From Sitta carolinensis (Eukaryota > Chordata > Aves > Passeriformes > Sittidae), in the NCBI GenBank assembly GCA_032173965.1, contig CM063298.1, positions 11,593,501 through 11,657,500 of the forward strand: 64,000 bases of DNA, written 5' to 3'. The notes beneath the pieces were generated by a model. That model did not search any database. It had not been told where the DNA came from and saw only the letters and a list, made by a program, of their open reading frames with translations. Positions 53,819-64,000 of the stretch are shown piece after piece. The translations under genes and the position numbers were made by a program. Within the stretch, counting starts at the first letter, position 1, and the number at the start of each line of letters is the position of its first letter.

Positions 53819-56800
53819 GTGGCCCAGCACCAGAGCTTGCTCCTGGCCCCAAAGCACCGAGAGCCCTGCCAGGAGGGTCCCGACGCAGGGGACAGCTCAC
53901 CTCTGATGCCACCATGGTTCCTGCGTGTCCCCAGCCACGCTCTGGCGTCAGCCTGCCCAAGGATTTCACTCGTGTCCTGCCCTTCCAGCTCTCCATGGCC
54001 GTCCTGGGTAAAGCTGCTCTGATTTTCCAGTGGTTCCCCCTAAGGGTAAGGAAAGGCCTCCAGGGGGGATTTGCCAACCTGTGCCTTTAACTTCCCAGGG
54101 CTTTTGGATCAAAAATCCCTGGCTGCCTGCTCTGCTGTGAACAGCCACTGGGAATTCCTGGTCAGGCAGCTGCAGGAGGAGCAGAAGTGCCGGAGCGCAG
54201 TGCAGAGGAACCTCCTGCAGCTGCAGGTGGGACACCCGGGCTCCTGCCTTTATTATGCACTTAAAAAGAGGGGGGTTTGCTGCTGCCCAAGCTGCTAAAT
54301 GGAAATTCCTGTACCAGAGGCTGCCCCCCGACTCTGCCCTGGCCCTTCCACCTCCAGCTGCAGAGCAAATCCAGGTGATGTTTCACACTGACACAAGGAA
54401 GCACCAGAGGACAGCTTTTACTTCCCTTCAGAGAGCCTGTGACTCTAAAAATGGATCCAAACATTCTTCAAGAAAGCAGAGTTTGGTCACAATGGAAATT
54501 TCCAGAGGTAGTGGAGGCTGGGCAGAGCTACAAGAGCTCCCAAGGCAGCTTGACACGAGGTTCCCTTGCTCCACACAGGGCATGGGAAGTGCAAGGTGTC
54601 TTTGTGAGGAGCTGGGGGCTGTGGTTGGGACACAGGAATGCACAGCTCCTGGGAGAGGACCTGCCACAGACCGAGCAAGGTGTGAAGGAGTCTCCCCCAA
54701 GAGAGAGGCTGGAGCCTCTGCTGCTTTGGGTTGTGAAGGGAGCACAGAAACTCAGCTCTGTGATGGCTTTCAAAGCAGGTTTCAGGGAAGGATTCACAGG
54801 CTAAAAATGAATCTTGAGTGTTGACCAAGGTGTTTTGAGAGCCTCTCATCTCAGTGAGTTTGGATTCTGAATCAACTGAGTGCCTGCCAAATACAAGACA
54901 AGCTCAAAACTCTGCTGCCTTTTAAAACAAGACTAGAGTTTGGAAAAAATAATAAAAAGTAATTCTTTTCCACCAGAAGTTAAACCTCAGGTGGATAAAG
55001 TGCTAAATGTAAGCCAGGTCTCCACAAGAAGCCAGCAGGTGCAGCTCAGCTTTGCAGGGAACCTCAGCAGCCCAGGAGATGAGCAGCGTGCGTGGGCTCT
55101 GCAGTAACTGCTGCCTCTGTTGGTTTATTCCAGGAGTTGTGTCCTAGAAAAACCATGCCAAACTATGCTAAAAGAGTCGATGTGCAAATTCCCCAGTTAA
55201 ATGATGAGGGTGAGGTCATTGAAGAGAAGGACAAGGAGCAGACCAAGAGACATAAATCCAAGGTTTGTGGAGCTGCTTGCCTGCCATGAATGCTGCACAT
55301 CAGTGTTAGGGGAGGAGAGAGGACAGCTCTTGGAAGACAGCACAGGGAATTTGGAATTGCTTTGTTCTTTCCCACTCCTACTTTTGGATTGCCCCATCAT
55401 GAGCAGTTCTTAGGGACCAGGGCTAGCTCAGCACCTTCCCACATGGGAGGGAGTTTGGGAGATATTCCCAAACTTCTGCCTCATCCCCGTGTGTCCCGTG
55501 TGGCACAATCCTGGGCCAGGGGCCTTCTTCCCACAGAATAAAGGGTGCAGCTTTCAGGGCTTCCATTCATGGCACAGAACACAGCCTGGGAACAGCCCTG
55601 GGTTCGGCAGGGCCCTGCTGCACTCTGGTTTTCCTTAGGGACGCTCTGGCTCCGTGCTGGGCTCACCCCTAGAGCTGATGTGCTCAATACTATGGAATAA
55701 TGCTGCATTCCTGCCTCCCTGAGCTACTTTTCCTTGTTTCTCTTGGCATCAGACAGAGGATTTCAGTCTGCATGAAGCCTACCAAGAACTGAAAACTCAC
55801 AAGATCAAGCTGGAAGAGAGGAATGTCTTCTGTGGCCCCTACAAGACTCATGTCCTCCTGGAGCAGTGAGTAGAGTGCCCAGCTGTGGGGCACTTCAAGA
55901 GCAGCTTTAGGAAAGCTGTTCCCTTCCCTGTGATCCTCTGGATGGCTGGAGAAGGGTCCCTCAGCGGCAGTGTTCAGAAATCTCCATTTTAAAAAGATAA
56001 GCTGTTTTTAGAGGAATAAGGGTTAGTGGTGTGTGGTGCATCCCAAGGGATATGGGGCTGGGAGGAGCCCTCGCCCCTCTGTACCCTGGTGCAGAGGGGG
56101 ATGTGCAGATTTAGGGACTGTGGGGAGCTGCCCACCCTGCTCAGCCAAGCACAGGGCAGTGCTGGCCCAGGCTGCAGCTCACCAGAGCCCCTGGTGCTGT
56201 CAGAGCAGACGGGAGCAGGAGGACCCACTACAGTGGAGGGCACTGGGTGGCTGCTGCCAGCAGGAGGGTGAGGCTGCTGCCAGTGCCAGGAGGGACAGAG
56301 GAGCCTCTGCTGCTGCACGGCCCTGCTGGGCCCATCAGAGCCCTGTGCCTGCCAGAGGACAAAGGGCTCCTGCTCTGCAGCACCAGCCTTGACCCCAGCA
56401 TCAGGTGAGCAGGGGCTGTGCCTGGACCCCCACCCCTGGCCAAATGAGGGGAGAGGGAGGAGAGGGGTAAAACAGAAAGGCTGAGCCTGACTGGGTCACT
56501 GCAATTTCTCTGACACCTCAGTGGAACAGTGTTGTTTTTTAAAATCAGCCTTCTGATTTGTTTTGGTATGATGGAGTCAGTTCTCATGAATTGTAAGATA
56601 AACAAGAATCATGTTTACATTCCTTTGTAAAAGATATCACCTGATGGACTTCTCAAGTGACCAGTGAAGATGGAGAGGTGGGAACTTCTCTGTCCAATCC
56701 CTGGTCACTGTCCAGAAACTTATAGACACGAGGTCAACAATGAACTGGAGAGTTCTTTTCTTCTTCTCTGCCTAAACCCCTGTGTGTGTGCTGCTGTGTG

Positions 56801-59800
56801 TTCCTATCTGTGTCACAGTAATAGAACAGCTCCTGGGTTTAACCTGGTGTGTGGGGGCAGAGTTGGGCACATTAAATAGGAAATAATAAGAATGGAATCA
56901 CATGGAAGGAATCTTAGAGTTCATCCAGCTTCTCCCCTCTGGGGCTGGTGCTCTGCAGGTGCTGGAATATCCCCAGTGGGGCCTGTGTGAGAACCTTCTC
57001 GGGTCACTACACAGCAGCCACCTGCCTGGATTGCCACGGGGAGCGCCTCGTGTCGGGAGCTGGGGATGGCATGGTGAAAGGTGGGAGCACTGGGAGCACT
57101 GGGAGCACTGGGAGCTCCCAGCCAGGGGCAGTCACTGCAGGACAGTGGGCAGTGGCACACAGGCATGGGGCTGGAAGGAAGGGGGGGAGTTTCCACAAGA
57201 GCCTAAGCTGGGCATGCATCCCCACAGTCTCTGATTGTTTCAGGGACTAAATTCTCATTATTTCTGCTTTCAGTCAGAATTAATGGCTTTGTGGCTGTAA
57301 TGCCATCCCAACTCTTGGGCAAGTGGTATCAACTTTCAGCTTTGCCAGATGTTTCCTTATAGAATAAAGGTGAAAAGGATGTGCTTTTTCTGGACTTCAC
57401 ATTTAAATTTTTTGCCATGCAATTCTGCTTTTTAAGTCAACACTCAGCTCCTCAGGGCTGCAAGTACATGTGACTGAAATCCAAAGTTATTTTTTAATGC
57501 ATGTTGTACTGCCAAAACTCATCATTGGGGCAGATGTATTTTTAACTCTCCTCCCTTTTGCCCCAGCAGTGTGGAGCCTGAGGAGTGGGAAGTGTCTCAG
57601 GACTCTGCTGCACAGCAGCCCTGTGTGTGCAGTGAGGATGGACGGGACCCACGTGGTCAGTGGGGGTCACCGAGGGCTGGTGAAGGTCTGGAGTGCTGAG
57701 ACAGGGGCTCTGATCAAGGTGACTTTCCTCTTGGGTGGATAATTCTGTGCTAAATGGTCAAAACTCTCTGTTAAAAAAAACACAGTTTTTTGCATTTGCC
57801 AAAGACTTTCTAAAAAAGAAAATTATACCCCAAACAACCCCCAAAGCAATCTAAACTAATCCAGGAAACTGCAGATAGTTAAAAAAGTGACTTGCAGCCA
57901 GCTGCTGATTTTAAGGCAGGGTGTGATTTGGCTCACCCCCATCACTGCTTGCTCTCTGTAGGTTTGTTCATCTCTGCTCCTGTAGAAGCCCTCTGACCCT
58001 GGGGAGATGATGGAGAGCTCCACTAGCCTGGGGCTGAGGCACCAGGGGTCAGCCCCAAATGGGACCCTTGCTCTCAGAGGCAGATGCTGGAGCTGAGGCA
58101 GAGCTGTAGGAGCACTGAGTCTGTGAATTCCCTGATCAGGTGTCCAGGATGAGTGTCAGTCCATACCTGGGAGAGGAGGGAAGCTCTTTACCTGTGGAGA
58201 AAAGGAGGGATAGCCCAGATATCTCAGATATCTCAGCTCCAGCTGAGCCCCTTCCCCCACAGCCAGGGCAGCCCCCTCTTCCCTGCTGGGCCAACATTGT
58301 AGAAACCACAAAGAAGTAACATCTCTCTATCACATGTAAGAACGATGGAAAAGGGATGTAACTCCATGCCAGGAGCTCAGCAGCAGCACCAAGCCCAGAA
58401 CATTTCAGTGGCTGTAGAACAAATACAGTTATCCATAGGGTGCACTGGTACAATAACACCCTCTAAAACCATACCAGACTGGTGTCCTGAGAGCCGTGGG
58501 ACACCTCAGACAGGCTGACATGCAGATTGCTGATAGTGCTGCACCTTCTTCTTTTACTTTGCAGACATTAGAGAGGCACCAAGGCCCAGTGCTCTGCCTG
58601 TCCTTTGACCAGTGGCACCTCGTCACGGGCAGCAGTGATGGCTATGCCCTGGGATGGAGCATGCTGGGGAAATTCAGGAGATGCCTGATGGCTTTCTTCC
58701 ACCCCAGGTAGGAATCAGATGTGTTGCAAGTTGTATTCAACAGTGGACTGAACCTGTAAAGAAAATGTGCCCCTTGCAGGACCAGAAAATCCTTAATTAC
58801 CAGTCTGAGGATTTGAAATATCCCCACTGTCCCCTTTATCTCAAAGGCTCTGTCAGGCACCACGTGGCCACATGCAGCATTTTCAGTGTGGACCTGGAAC
58901 AATCTGAAATGTAAACCCACAACACTTTATCACAACCAGGGATGGCTAAAGCCAGACAGGGCACAGCCCAATATTCCAAGGGTCCCCCTGTGTGCCCAGG
59001 GTGTCACATCAGCTGGGCAGGAACAGAGGGGGCCCAGTTTCACACTGACCAACTGTGGGTTATGCCATCCTCTCAAACTTTAATTGTATCTGGAGCTGTG
59101 GAGAATCGTATGGTTTCCATTGATTTTCCTGGGCATAAAAGTGAAATTTCAAATGCAGCAGATGGCCATGGCCATATGGTTGCTATGGGGAGCATGGAAT
59201 CACAGAATCCCAGAATGGCTTGGGTTGGAAGGGACCTTAGAGATCACCTCATTCCACCCCCTGCCACGGGCAGGGACACCTTCCAGTGGGAAGATGCACC
59301 GGGCTGTTGGTTTGGTCGTGGAGTGACCTGAGACTTCTCTGCCAGGCCTTTGCAAAGTGCTGATCAGCTCCCCAGTGCAGGCTGCTGCTGCAGCCAGAGC
59401 TCTGCTCCTCCTGCAGGCCAACAGAGCTCGCTGCCGGTTTCTCCCTGTGCAAGCACCCTGGAAGTGCCCACCCTCACTGGGGTGTTTTCAGGGAAGTGCT
59501 GTCCCTGGAGTTCCTGTACCTCCGAGTGGTCAGCGGCTGTGCTGATGGATGCATTCGGATATTCAGCTTCCTGACTGGAACCTGCCTCAGGGTGTTGGAG
59601 CCCAGCAGCAGCGGGGACCCCGTGTCTGCTCTCCATGCTGCAGGAAACAGGTGGGTGAGGGCAGCTGCCAGCAGGCTCTGACCCAAATCTGGCAGATTAC
59701 ACTGAAATTTAAGGAACTGTGTTTTTCCTTCTCACAAATACGTTTTAAAGGGCTCCACTATTTATGGACTGCTTCAATAATCTGGTTCAGTTCTCAATGG

Positions 59801-62433
59801 CTGAAGTGATTTCCTTGGTCTCTCAGCAATGTACAATTTCCTGTTTCTCTATAGCTGAAGATACAGACCCAGCTGTAAAGCTGAATTCAGAAATGTTTAG
59901 GAGGTTGGAGAATCAAGCCAATACCTGACAGTCTCTGCCTGTTCCCTGACCTACAGCTTCTTAATAAAGGCCAATAATGAGAAATCCTCCCGGGTTCATT
60001 CACTTTTGCATCTCTAATAAAGCTTCTATGGAAGCAATGGGTAGAACGCTGCTGTGGTTTCAAGGCTGGGTTGGCCACACTGTAAAACACAGCAATAAAA
60101 GGGCAGCTATAGTGAAACTAACTCCATCCCAAGCAGAGCAGCACTGCCCTTCAAGCCATGCTTAGATGTCCCTGACAATATGGTATTTGTAGTTAGGTAC
60201 TTCCATCCTTCAGCACTACTCTGATCTAGCTCTGTCCACTGCTGGAAATTTTCATCCTAATTGTTTTTAAATTAATTTTGTCATGGAGCTGGATGAAAAG
60301 AGCCCCACTCACACAGAGCACGAGTTAAAATGTGCAGTGTCTGACTGATGGGGTCAATGGCTGCTGCTCCTTCAAGGAGAGAGGAGGATCTGGGATCTGT
60401 TTGGGGCCCCGGGGTTTGTGTTGCATGGGAGCCCCTCAGGCAGGACCTGTGATTCCGGTGCTTTTATGGCTCTTCCCTCCCTTCTGCAGGGTGGTGATCA
60501 ACTCTCCCAGCAGAGTGCTGCTGCTGCAGTTCCAGGAGGTGGTGTGGGACTATTCCCTGCCCGCTGACAGGGAGCTGGGGAAGAAGGAGAAGTCCTGGAA
60601 GGGGAAGGGCCCGGGCGCCAGTGCAGAGAAGCAGCGAGCTCAGGACAAGGCCCCGAGACCTCACCAGCCACCAAAGAGCCGTGGAAGATCCAAAAGTATC
60701 ACACTGAGCCTCTGCTCTTCTGGCTTTTCTAAACTGAGTCACAAACCCAGCAGCCACTGCCTTCAGCCCAGCCAATATTCAGACTCTCTGCTGCTGTTAA
60801 GAGCAGATGTGCTGCTCCATTTCAATGGTTCTGTCATTTTCTAGGCTTCTGTGAAACCTTTCCGCCTTTTTACAAGGGTTTGGTGTAAATTCGACACATT
60901 TTTCAAGACAGGCACTGTCATTTTCCAACTGAGTAAGACAGAAATTAGTAGTAGTATTCATATTCACACAGCTGGTGGGCTTGGAAGCACGCTGCTGATT
61001 CAGGGCTTGAATTATTCATTACAAACACCCAAGAAGGCGAGAGAACACCTACATTCAGGATCTGCCATCACTGGGAAAGGCAACTGCACAGAAACAGACA
61101 CCTTTTCAATTGTAACACAGTGATGTTGTTTTGATTTTAGTCAGAGCTATTCAACACAGTGTGATGACAAACCCTCCAGCTCCACAAACTAACATTGCAG
61201 ATAAACTGATGGGCTGGGAAAAGGTTCCTGCTTTTCAGGCCAGCAGATGCCAGCTGATGCTCTGCTTGGTAAAAGACAGGACCCGGGGAACAGCTGGAGC
61301 TGGGCCAGGGTGGGTCAGGCTGGGTGGCAGGAAAGGCTCTTCCCCCAGTGAGTGCTGGCATTGCCCAGGCTCCCAGGGAATGGGCACAGCCCCGAGGCTG
61401 CCAGAGCTCCAGGAGCCTTTGGACAGGGATGCCCAGGGTGGGGTTGTTGGGGTGTCTGTGCAGGGACAGGGGCTGGGCTGGATGCTCCTTGTGCCTTCCT
61501 CCCAACTCCGATTATTTCGTGATTCTCTGATTCTGTGTTCTGCTGTGTGTGGGAAAGCCTCTCAACCCCAAATACATCGCTTTGTTTTTGGCTGCAGGTG
61601 ATGAAGATGAACAGGACCCTGCTGCCCCTGCACCCGAGGAGGCAGAAGGCACTTTGGAGCATGAGCTGCCCCAGAGAGACCCACGCTGCCCAATGTCCCC
61701 TGACAGGTTCCTCCTAACAATCAGCACCCTGCACAGATTCTGCAAGCCAGCCTCGGGCAGCCCCAGCCCTGAGCCCTCTGCAGAAGCCAGGGAAGCACAG
61801 CAGCAGCACCCTGGGAAGGTGCCAATGTCCAAAACACCCCGGCAGCACAAGGAGGAGCAGGCGGCCCAGCTGCAGCGTGCCAGGCTGCACAGCCATTCTC
61901 TGGCCATGACAAAAACCTCCACACCCTTTGAAACCAAAAGGCTGCTGCTCAGGCTGAAGAACTCTCTGCACAGCCCCACCGTGACATCCTCCATCCCTGC
62001 TCCCTGCGTTGTACGTCCCAAGTTTTGTGGCTCGCTGGGAGAGAGGAGAACTCCCAGTGGCCGTGGGAAAGACACTCCTGGCCCCAAAGATGGGGATCAG
62101 CTCATCCATCTCTGCAGAGCTTCTTCGGAGCTGGTCCAGCCAACACCTGGCACGGCTGCACAGGAGGGGAATGAAGCTCCCAGGAGAACAAAGCCCTTCT
62201 GCCCTGACAGTCCCCGCAGGGACAGCGGGTTCAGGCTCCTGACAGCAGAGCAGGAGGTGCGTGAGGCAGCTGTGGCAGCTCAGCAGCAGGCACAGCAGGC
62301 AGAGCCCACAGAAGACAAAGAAAGAGCCAGAAGGAAAGCCTGGCTGAGGAAAGTCAAAGGCCTTCCTGTGGATTCTTTTACTGGGGAGAGGAAAACACCT
62401 GCTCCAGAACTTGGGCATAACACATTTATCTGA
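53819..62433 (+). CDS. FBXW10: F-box and WD-repeat protein 10-like (FBXW10/CDRT1 family), 5' end not found, 11 exons
   Basis: Likely substrate receptor of an SCF (SKP1-CUL1-F-box) ubiquitin ligase. Exons with consistent phases: 53819-54007, 54099-54226, 55134-55262, 55753-55865, 56204-56404, 56959-57080, 57570-57718, 58565-58707, 59492-59650, 60490-60695, 61598-62433; about 790 aa from the first exon found. The F-box spans the first splice: LPFQLSMAVLGLLDQKSLAA followed by NSHW. A linker NYAKRVDVQIPQLNDEG and the stretch LEERNVFCGPYKTHVL are family-specific. About seven WD blades follow, e.g. SLDPSIRCWN, GERLVSGAGDGMVKVWS, THVVSGGHRGLVKVWS, FDQWHLVTGSSDGYALGWSM and LRVVSGCADGCIRIFSF. A Lys-rich stretch and a 278-residue C-terminal exon end in PELGHNTFI. 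The exon at 56204 is readable only in a frame lacking a Met and was placed by THYSGG and phase. The N-terminal 250 or so residues of mammalian homologues are not identifiable, so the start is unknown. FBXW10 versus CDRT1 assignment is not resolved. Confidence 0.9.
59193..59300 (-). mobile_element. CR1-type LINE 3' end (- strand)
   Basis: ATCACAGAATCCCAGAATGG, CTTGGGTTGGAAGGGACCTT, AGAGATCACCTCATTCCACC and CACGGGCAGGGACACCTTCC form a clear CR1 3' terminus in reverse orientation. It lies in the FBXW10-like intron before the 59492 exon. Confidence 0.92.
61260..61540 (+). mobile_element. CR1-type LINE 3' fragment (+ strand)
   Basis: The interval runs through GGGTGGCAGGAAAGGCTCTT, CAGGCTCCCAGGGAATGGGC, CCTTTGGACAGGGATGCCCA and GGGTGGGGTTGTTGGGGTGT, and ends CTCCCAACTCCGATTATTTC with GTGATTCTCTGATTCTGTG. 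It lies directly upstream of the last FBXW10-like exon. Confidence 0.85.
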
Positions 62434-62759
62434 GGTGATCCCCGAGTCCAACCGAGAGCCACAACCTGGGATCCTGGTGTCCAGCTGAGTCTGCCATGTG
62501 GCTTTCAGTGAAAAATACAGATATATTCATTTATAGATATTTAAGTATATTCAAGCGTACTCCCTGTGGTTTCAAGTGTAAAACACATCCCAACTGTAAG
62601 TTTTCCTAAGCAATACTATTGGTATATTCAGCTATTCTCAAGGCAGTGAGTGGACTGAGCCTTCTCCTGGACTTAACTCCCCAAATCTGCTGCTGTTACC
62701 AGCATGGCACTATCTGACACCAGCACAGCTCAGGATGGGCTCAGCCCAGTGAGAACAAT

Positions 62760-62765
62760 AATAAA
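62760..62765 (+). terminator. FBXW10: FBXW10-like poly(A) signal (AATAAA)
   Basis: AATAAA inside CAATAATAAAGACAT, 326 bp after the stop codon, followed by TTTTTTGTGG, a GU-rich element. The 3' UTR is inferred as 62434 to about 62785. Confidence 0.8.
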
Positions 62766-62844
62766 GACATCTTATCAGAGTTTTTTGTGGATCGATTAGG
62801 GTGTAGAAGCTGAGGATGTGTGGACTGCAAGCTGATGGATCAGT

Positions 62845-63255
62845 GGCACAAAGCCTGCTTGGAGGCCAGTAGCTGGAGGTTGATCCTGGGCCTGATTTGT
62901 TCAACACCATCATTAATTAATGCCCTGGGCTGTGGGCAGGGTGCCCTGAGGTGCCACCAGCCCCACAGCGGTGCTGCCATCCAGGGGGACCAGGCTGGAC
63001 ACGGAGCTGAGAGAAGCCCAGGAAGTTCAGCAGGGGAAGCTCCAGTGCTGCCCTGGGGAGGGACAGCCCCAGGACCTGTGGAGAGCAGCTTAAACTTCAT
63101 TTCTGTGAAATGCAAAATAGGGTAAGGGGTTCCATTTCCCATTTTCATGGATAAATGCCTACATGTACTTGATTGTGGAAGGTTTCCTGCCCATGGCAGG
63201 GGGATGGTCTTTAAGGGTTCTTCTCACCCCAACCATTCTGTGACTTTGTGGTTTC
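62845..63255 (+). mobile_element. CR1-type LINE with remnant reverse-transcriptase coding region
   Basis: GGAGGCCAGTAGCTGGAGGT and CTGGGCCTGATTTGTTCAAC, then CACCATCATTAATTAATGCC, correspond to the CR1 ORF2 reverse-transcriptase region (the part encoding an ILFNIFINDL-like motif), now frame-disrupted. The 3' tail GGTTTCCTGCCCATGGCAGG and TTCTCACCCCAACCATTCTG with TGACTTTGTGG follows on the same strand after an internal gap. It is a degenerate, non-functional copy. Confidence 0.75.
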
Positions 63256-63479
63256 CACTAATGCTGAGGACTTAACAGGAGGACAAAACCCTCTCTAGTA
63301 TTTGAAAAAAGCTGTTTTTCTAGCTTTGAGTATCTGGGCTGGTGTACCAAAAATCTGTTGCATCAGAGGTGCGAGAGAAGCCAGCTCTGCCCATGGTCAT
63401 GTCAAGGGGCTTTCAGCAGCTGTTCTGGTTTGAAATCCAAGTCCCTGAAACCCTCCCCACAGCGATCAGCGATCAGTGC

Positions 63480-64000
63480 TGTTTACCCCAGCGCCAGCTC
63501 CGACCCGCGGAGCCGGGGGGCCGGCAGCGGCACTGCGCTCCGCCACGGGATGGCAGCGGCGCCCAAGGCAGGGAGCAGCGGCCCTGCGGCCCAGGCACGC
63601 CGCCACAGCCGCCGGGGAAAGCCGATGGACAGCGGCACGGCAGGGCGGTGGAGGCGAGCAGAGCGCTCCTGCGGCCCGCGGGTCCGCAGCGCCGGGGCTG
63701 CACCGAGCCCCGACATCGCCTTCGGGCCGCGGGAAGCTGGGACAGGCGTCGGAGATGGCCTGGAGGGAATTGACCTGCGGCACGGGCCAGGGGAAGCTGG
63801 GACAGGCGTCGGAGATGGCCTGGAGGGAATTAACCTGCGGCACGGGCCAGGGAGGCCCCCGGACCACCCGCTCCGCTCAGGCGGGGCCGGCTCCACTCGG
63901 GATCCTCAGGATCCCCCGGGTCCCCTCAGGCGGGGCCGGTTCCACTCGGGATCCTCAGTTTCCCCCGGTTCCCCTCAGTTTCCCCCGGTTCCCCTCAGTT
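63480..64000. repeat. GC-rich edge segment with tandem duplications
   Basis: High G+C from 63480. A 60-bp unit beginning GGGAAGCTGGGACAGGCGTC at 63731 is repeated at 63791 with one substitution. From 63880 the units GGCGGGGCCGGCTCCACTCG, GGATCCTCAG and TTTCCCCCGGTTCCCCTCAG repeat to the window end. This could be the start of a CpG-island promoter for a gene outside the window, but no exon is recognisable. Confidence 0.7.

Noticed and set aside
54255..54824. 189-residue + strand frame between FBXW10-like exons
   Set aside because: It starts inside the intron after the 54226 donor, has no WD or F-box similarity, and the flanking exons join in phase without it.
1..64000. tRNA, rRNA or other structured RNA genes
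   Set aside because: No A/B-box tRNA pattern or rRNA stretch was recognised by eye. A covariance-model scan (tRNAscan-SE, Infernal against Rfam) would be decisive and was not possible here.

Overview
The window is vertebrate nuclear DNA and almost certainly from a bird. It carries several 3'-end copies of CR1-type LINEs (the characteristic avian retroposon tail ending in a CAGAATC / GATTCT motif). Introns are short (often 70-500 bp), exons are very GC-rich, CpG-island promoters are present, and minisatellites are dense, as on avian microchromosomes. All genes have introns, so long uninterrupted reading frames here are mostly repeat artefacts.

Four protein-coding genes can be rebuilt exon by exon. 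(1) USP43 (+ strand, 7753-16295, 15 exons, about 907 aa), a ubiquitin-specific protease with intact catalytic residues. (2) ARHGAP44/RICH2 (- strand, 41690-18480, 21 exons, about 770 aa), a BAR-RhoGAP protein ending in a PDZ-binding STAL motif. USP43 and ARHGAP44 converge tail to tail. (3) A CYP2-family cytochrome P450 (+ strand, 47680-51596, 9 exons with classical CYP2 exon lengths except for one missing base in exon 5). (4) An FBXW10/CDRT1-like F-box and WD-repeat protein (+ strand, 53819-62433, 11 exons found, N-terminus not found). Human USP43, ARHGAP44 and the FBXW10 family all lie on 17p but megabases apart, so the block is a compacted and rearranged relative of that region with an added CYP2 gene. 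The genes share no obvious pathway and there is no operon-like organisation.

Layout: 1-7.3 kb is intergenic or upstream DNA with several minisatellites and one CR1; 7.3-16.9 kb USP43; 16.9-17.7 kb a short gap between converging 3' ends; 17.7-41.9 kb ARHGAP44, whose introns hold most of the tandem repeats (intron 1 alone has an AAAAT microsatellite, a degenerate telomere-like tract, a 1.2-kb CTGTCCC array and a 2.1-kb 41-bp array); 42-47.5 kb intergenic without a recognisable gene; 47.7-51.9 kb CYP2; 52-53.8 kb CR1 and repeats; 53.8-62.8 kb FBXW10-like; 62.8-64 kb CR1 and a GC-rich edge with duplications.

The points most worth a second look are: three single-base reading-frame breaks (two in ARHGAP44 exon 20, one in CYP2 exon 5) that look like base loss in G/C-rich tracts; an 18-nt microexon in ARHGAP44; a GGGACAG/CTGTCCC core shared by at least six physically separate minisatellites; higher-order structure in two large arrays; and an array of inverted CCAAT boxes next to GC boxes inside USP43. 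I did not find evidence for a wholly new biological system.
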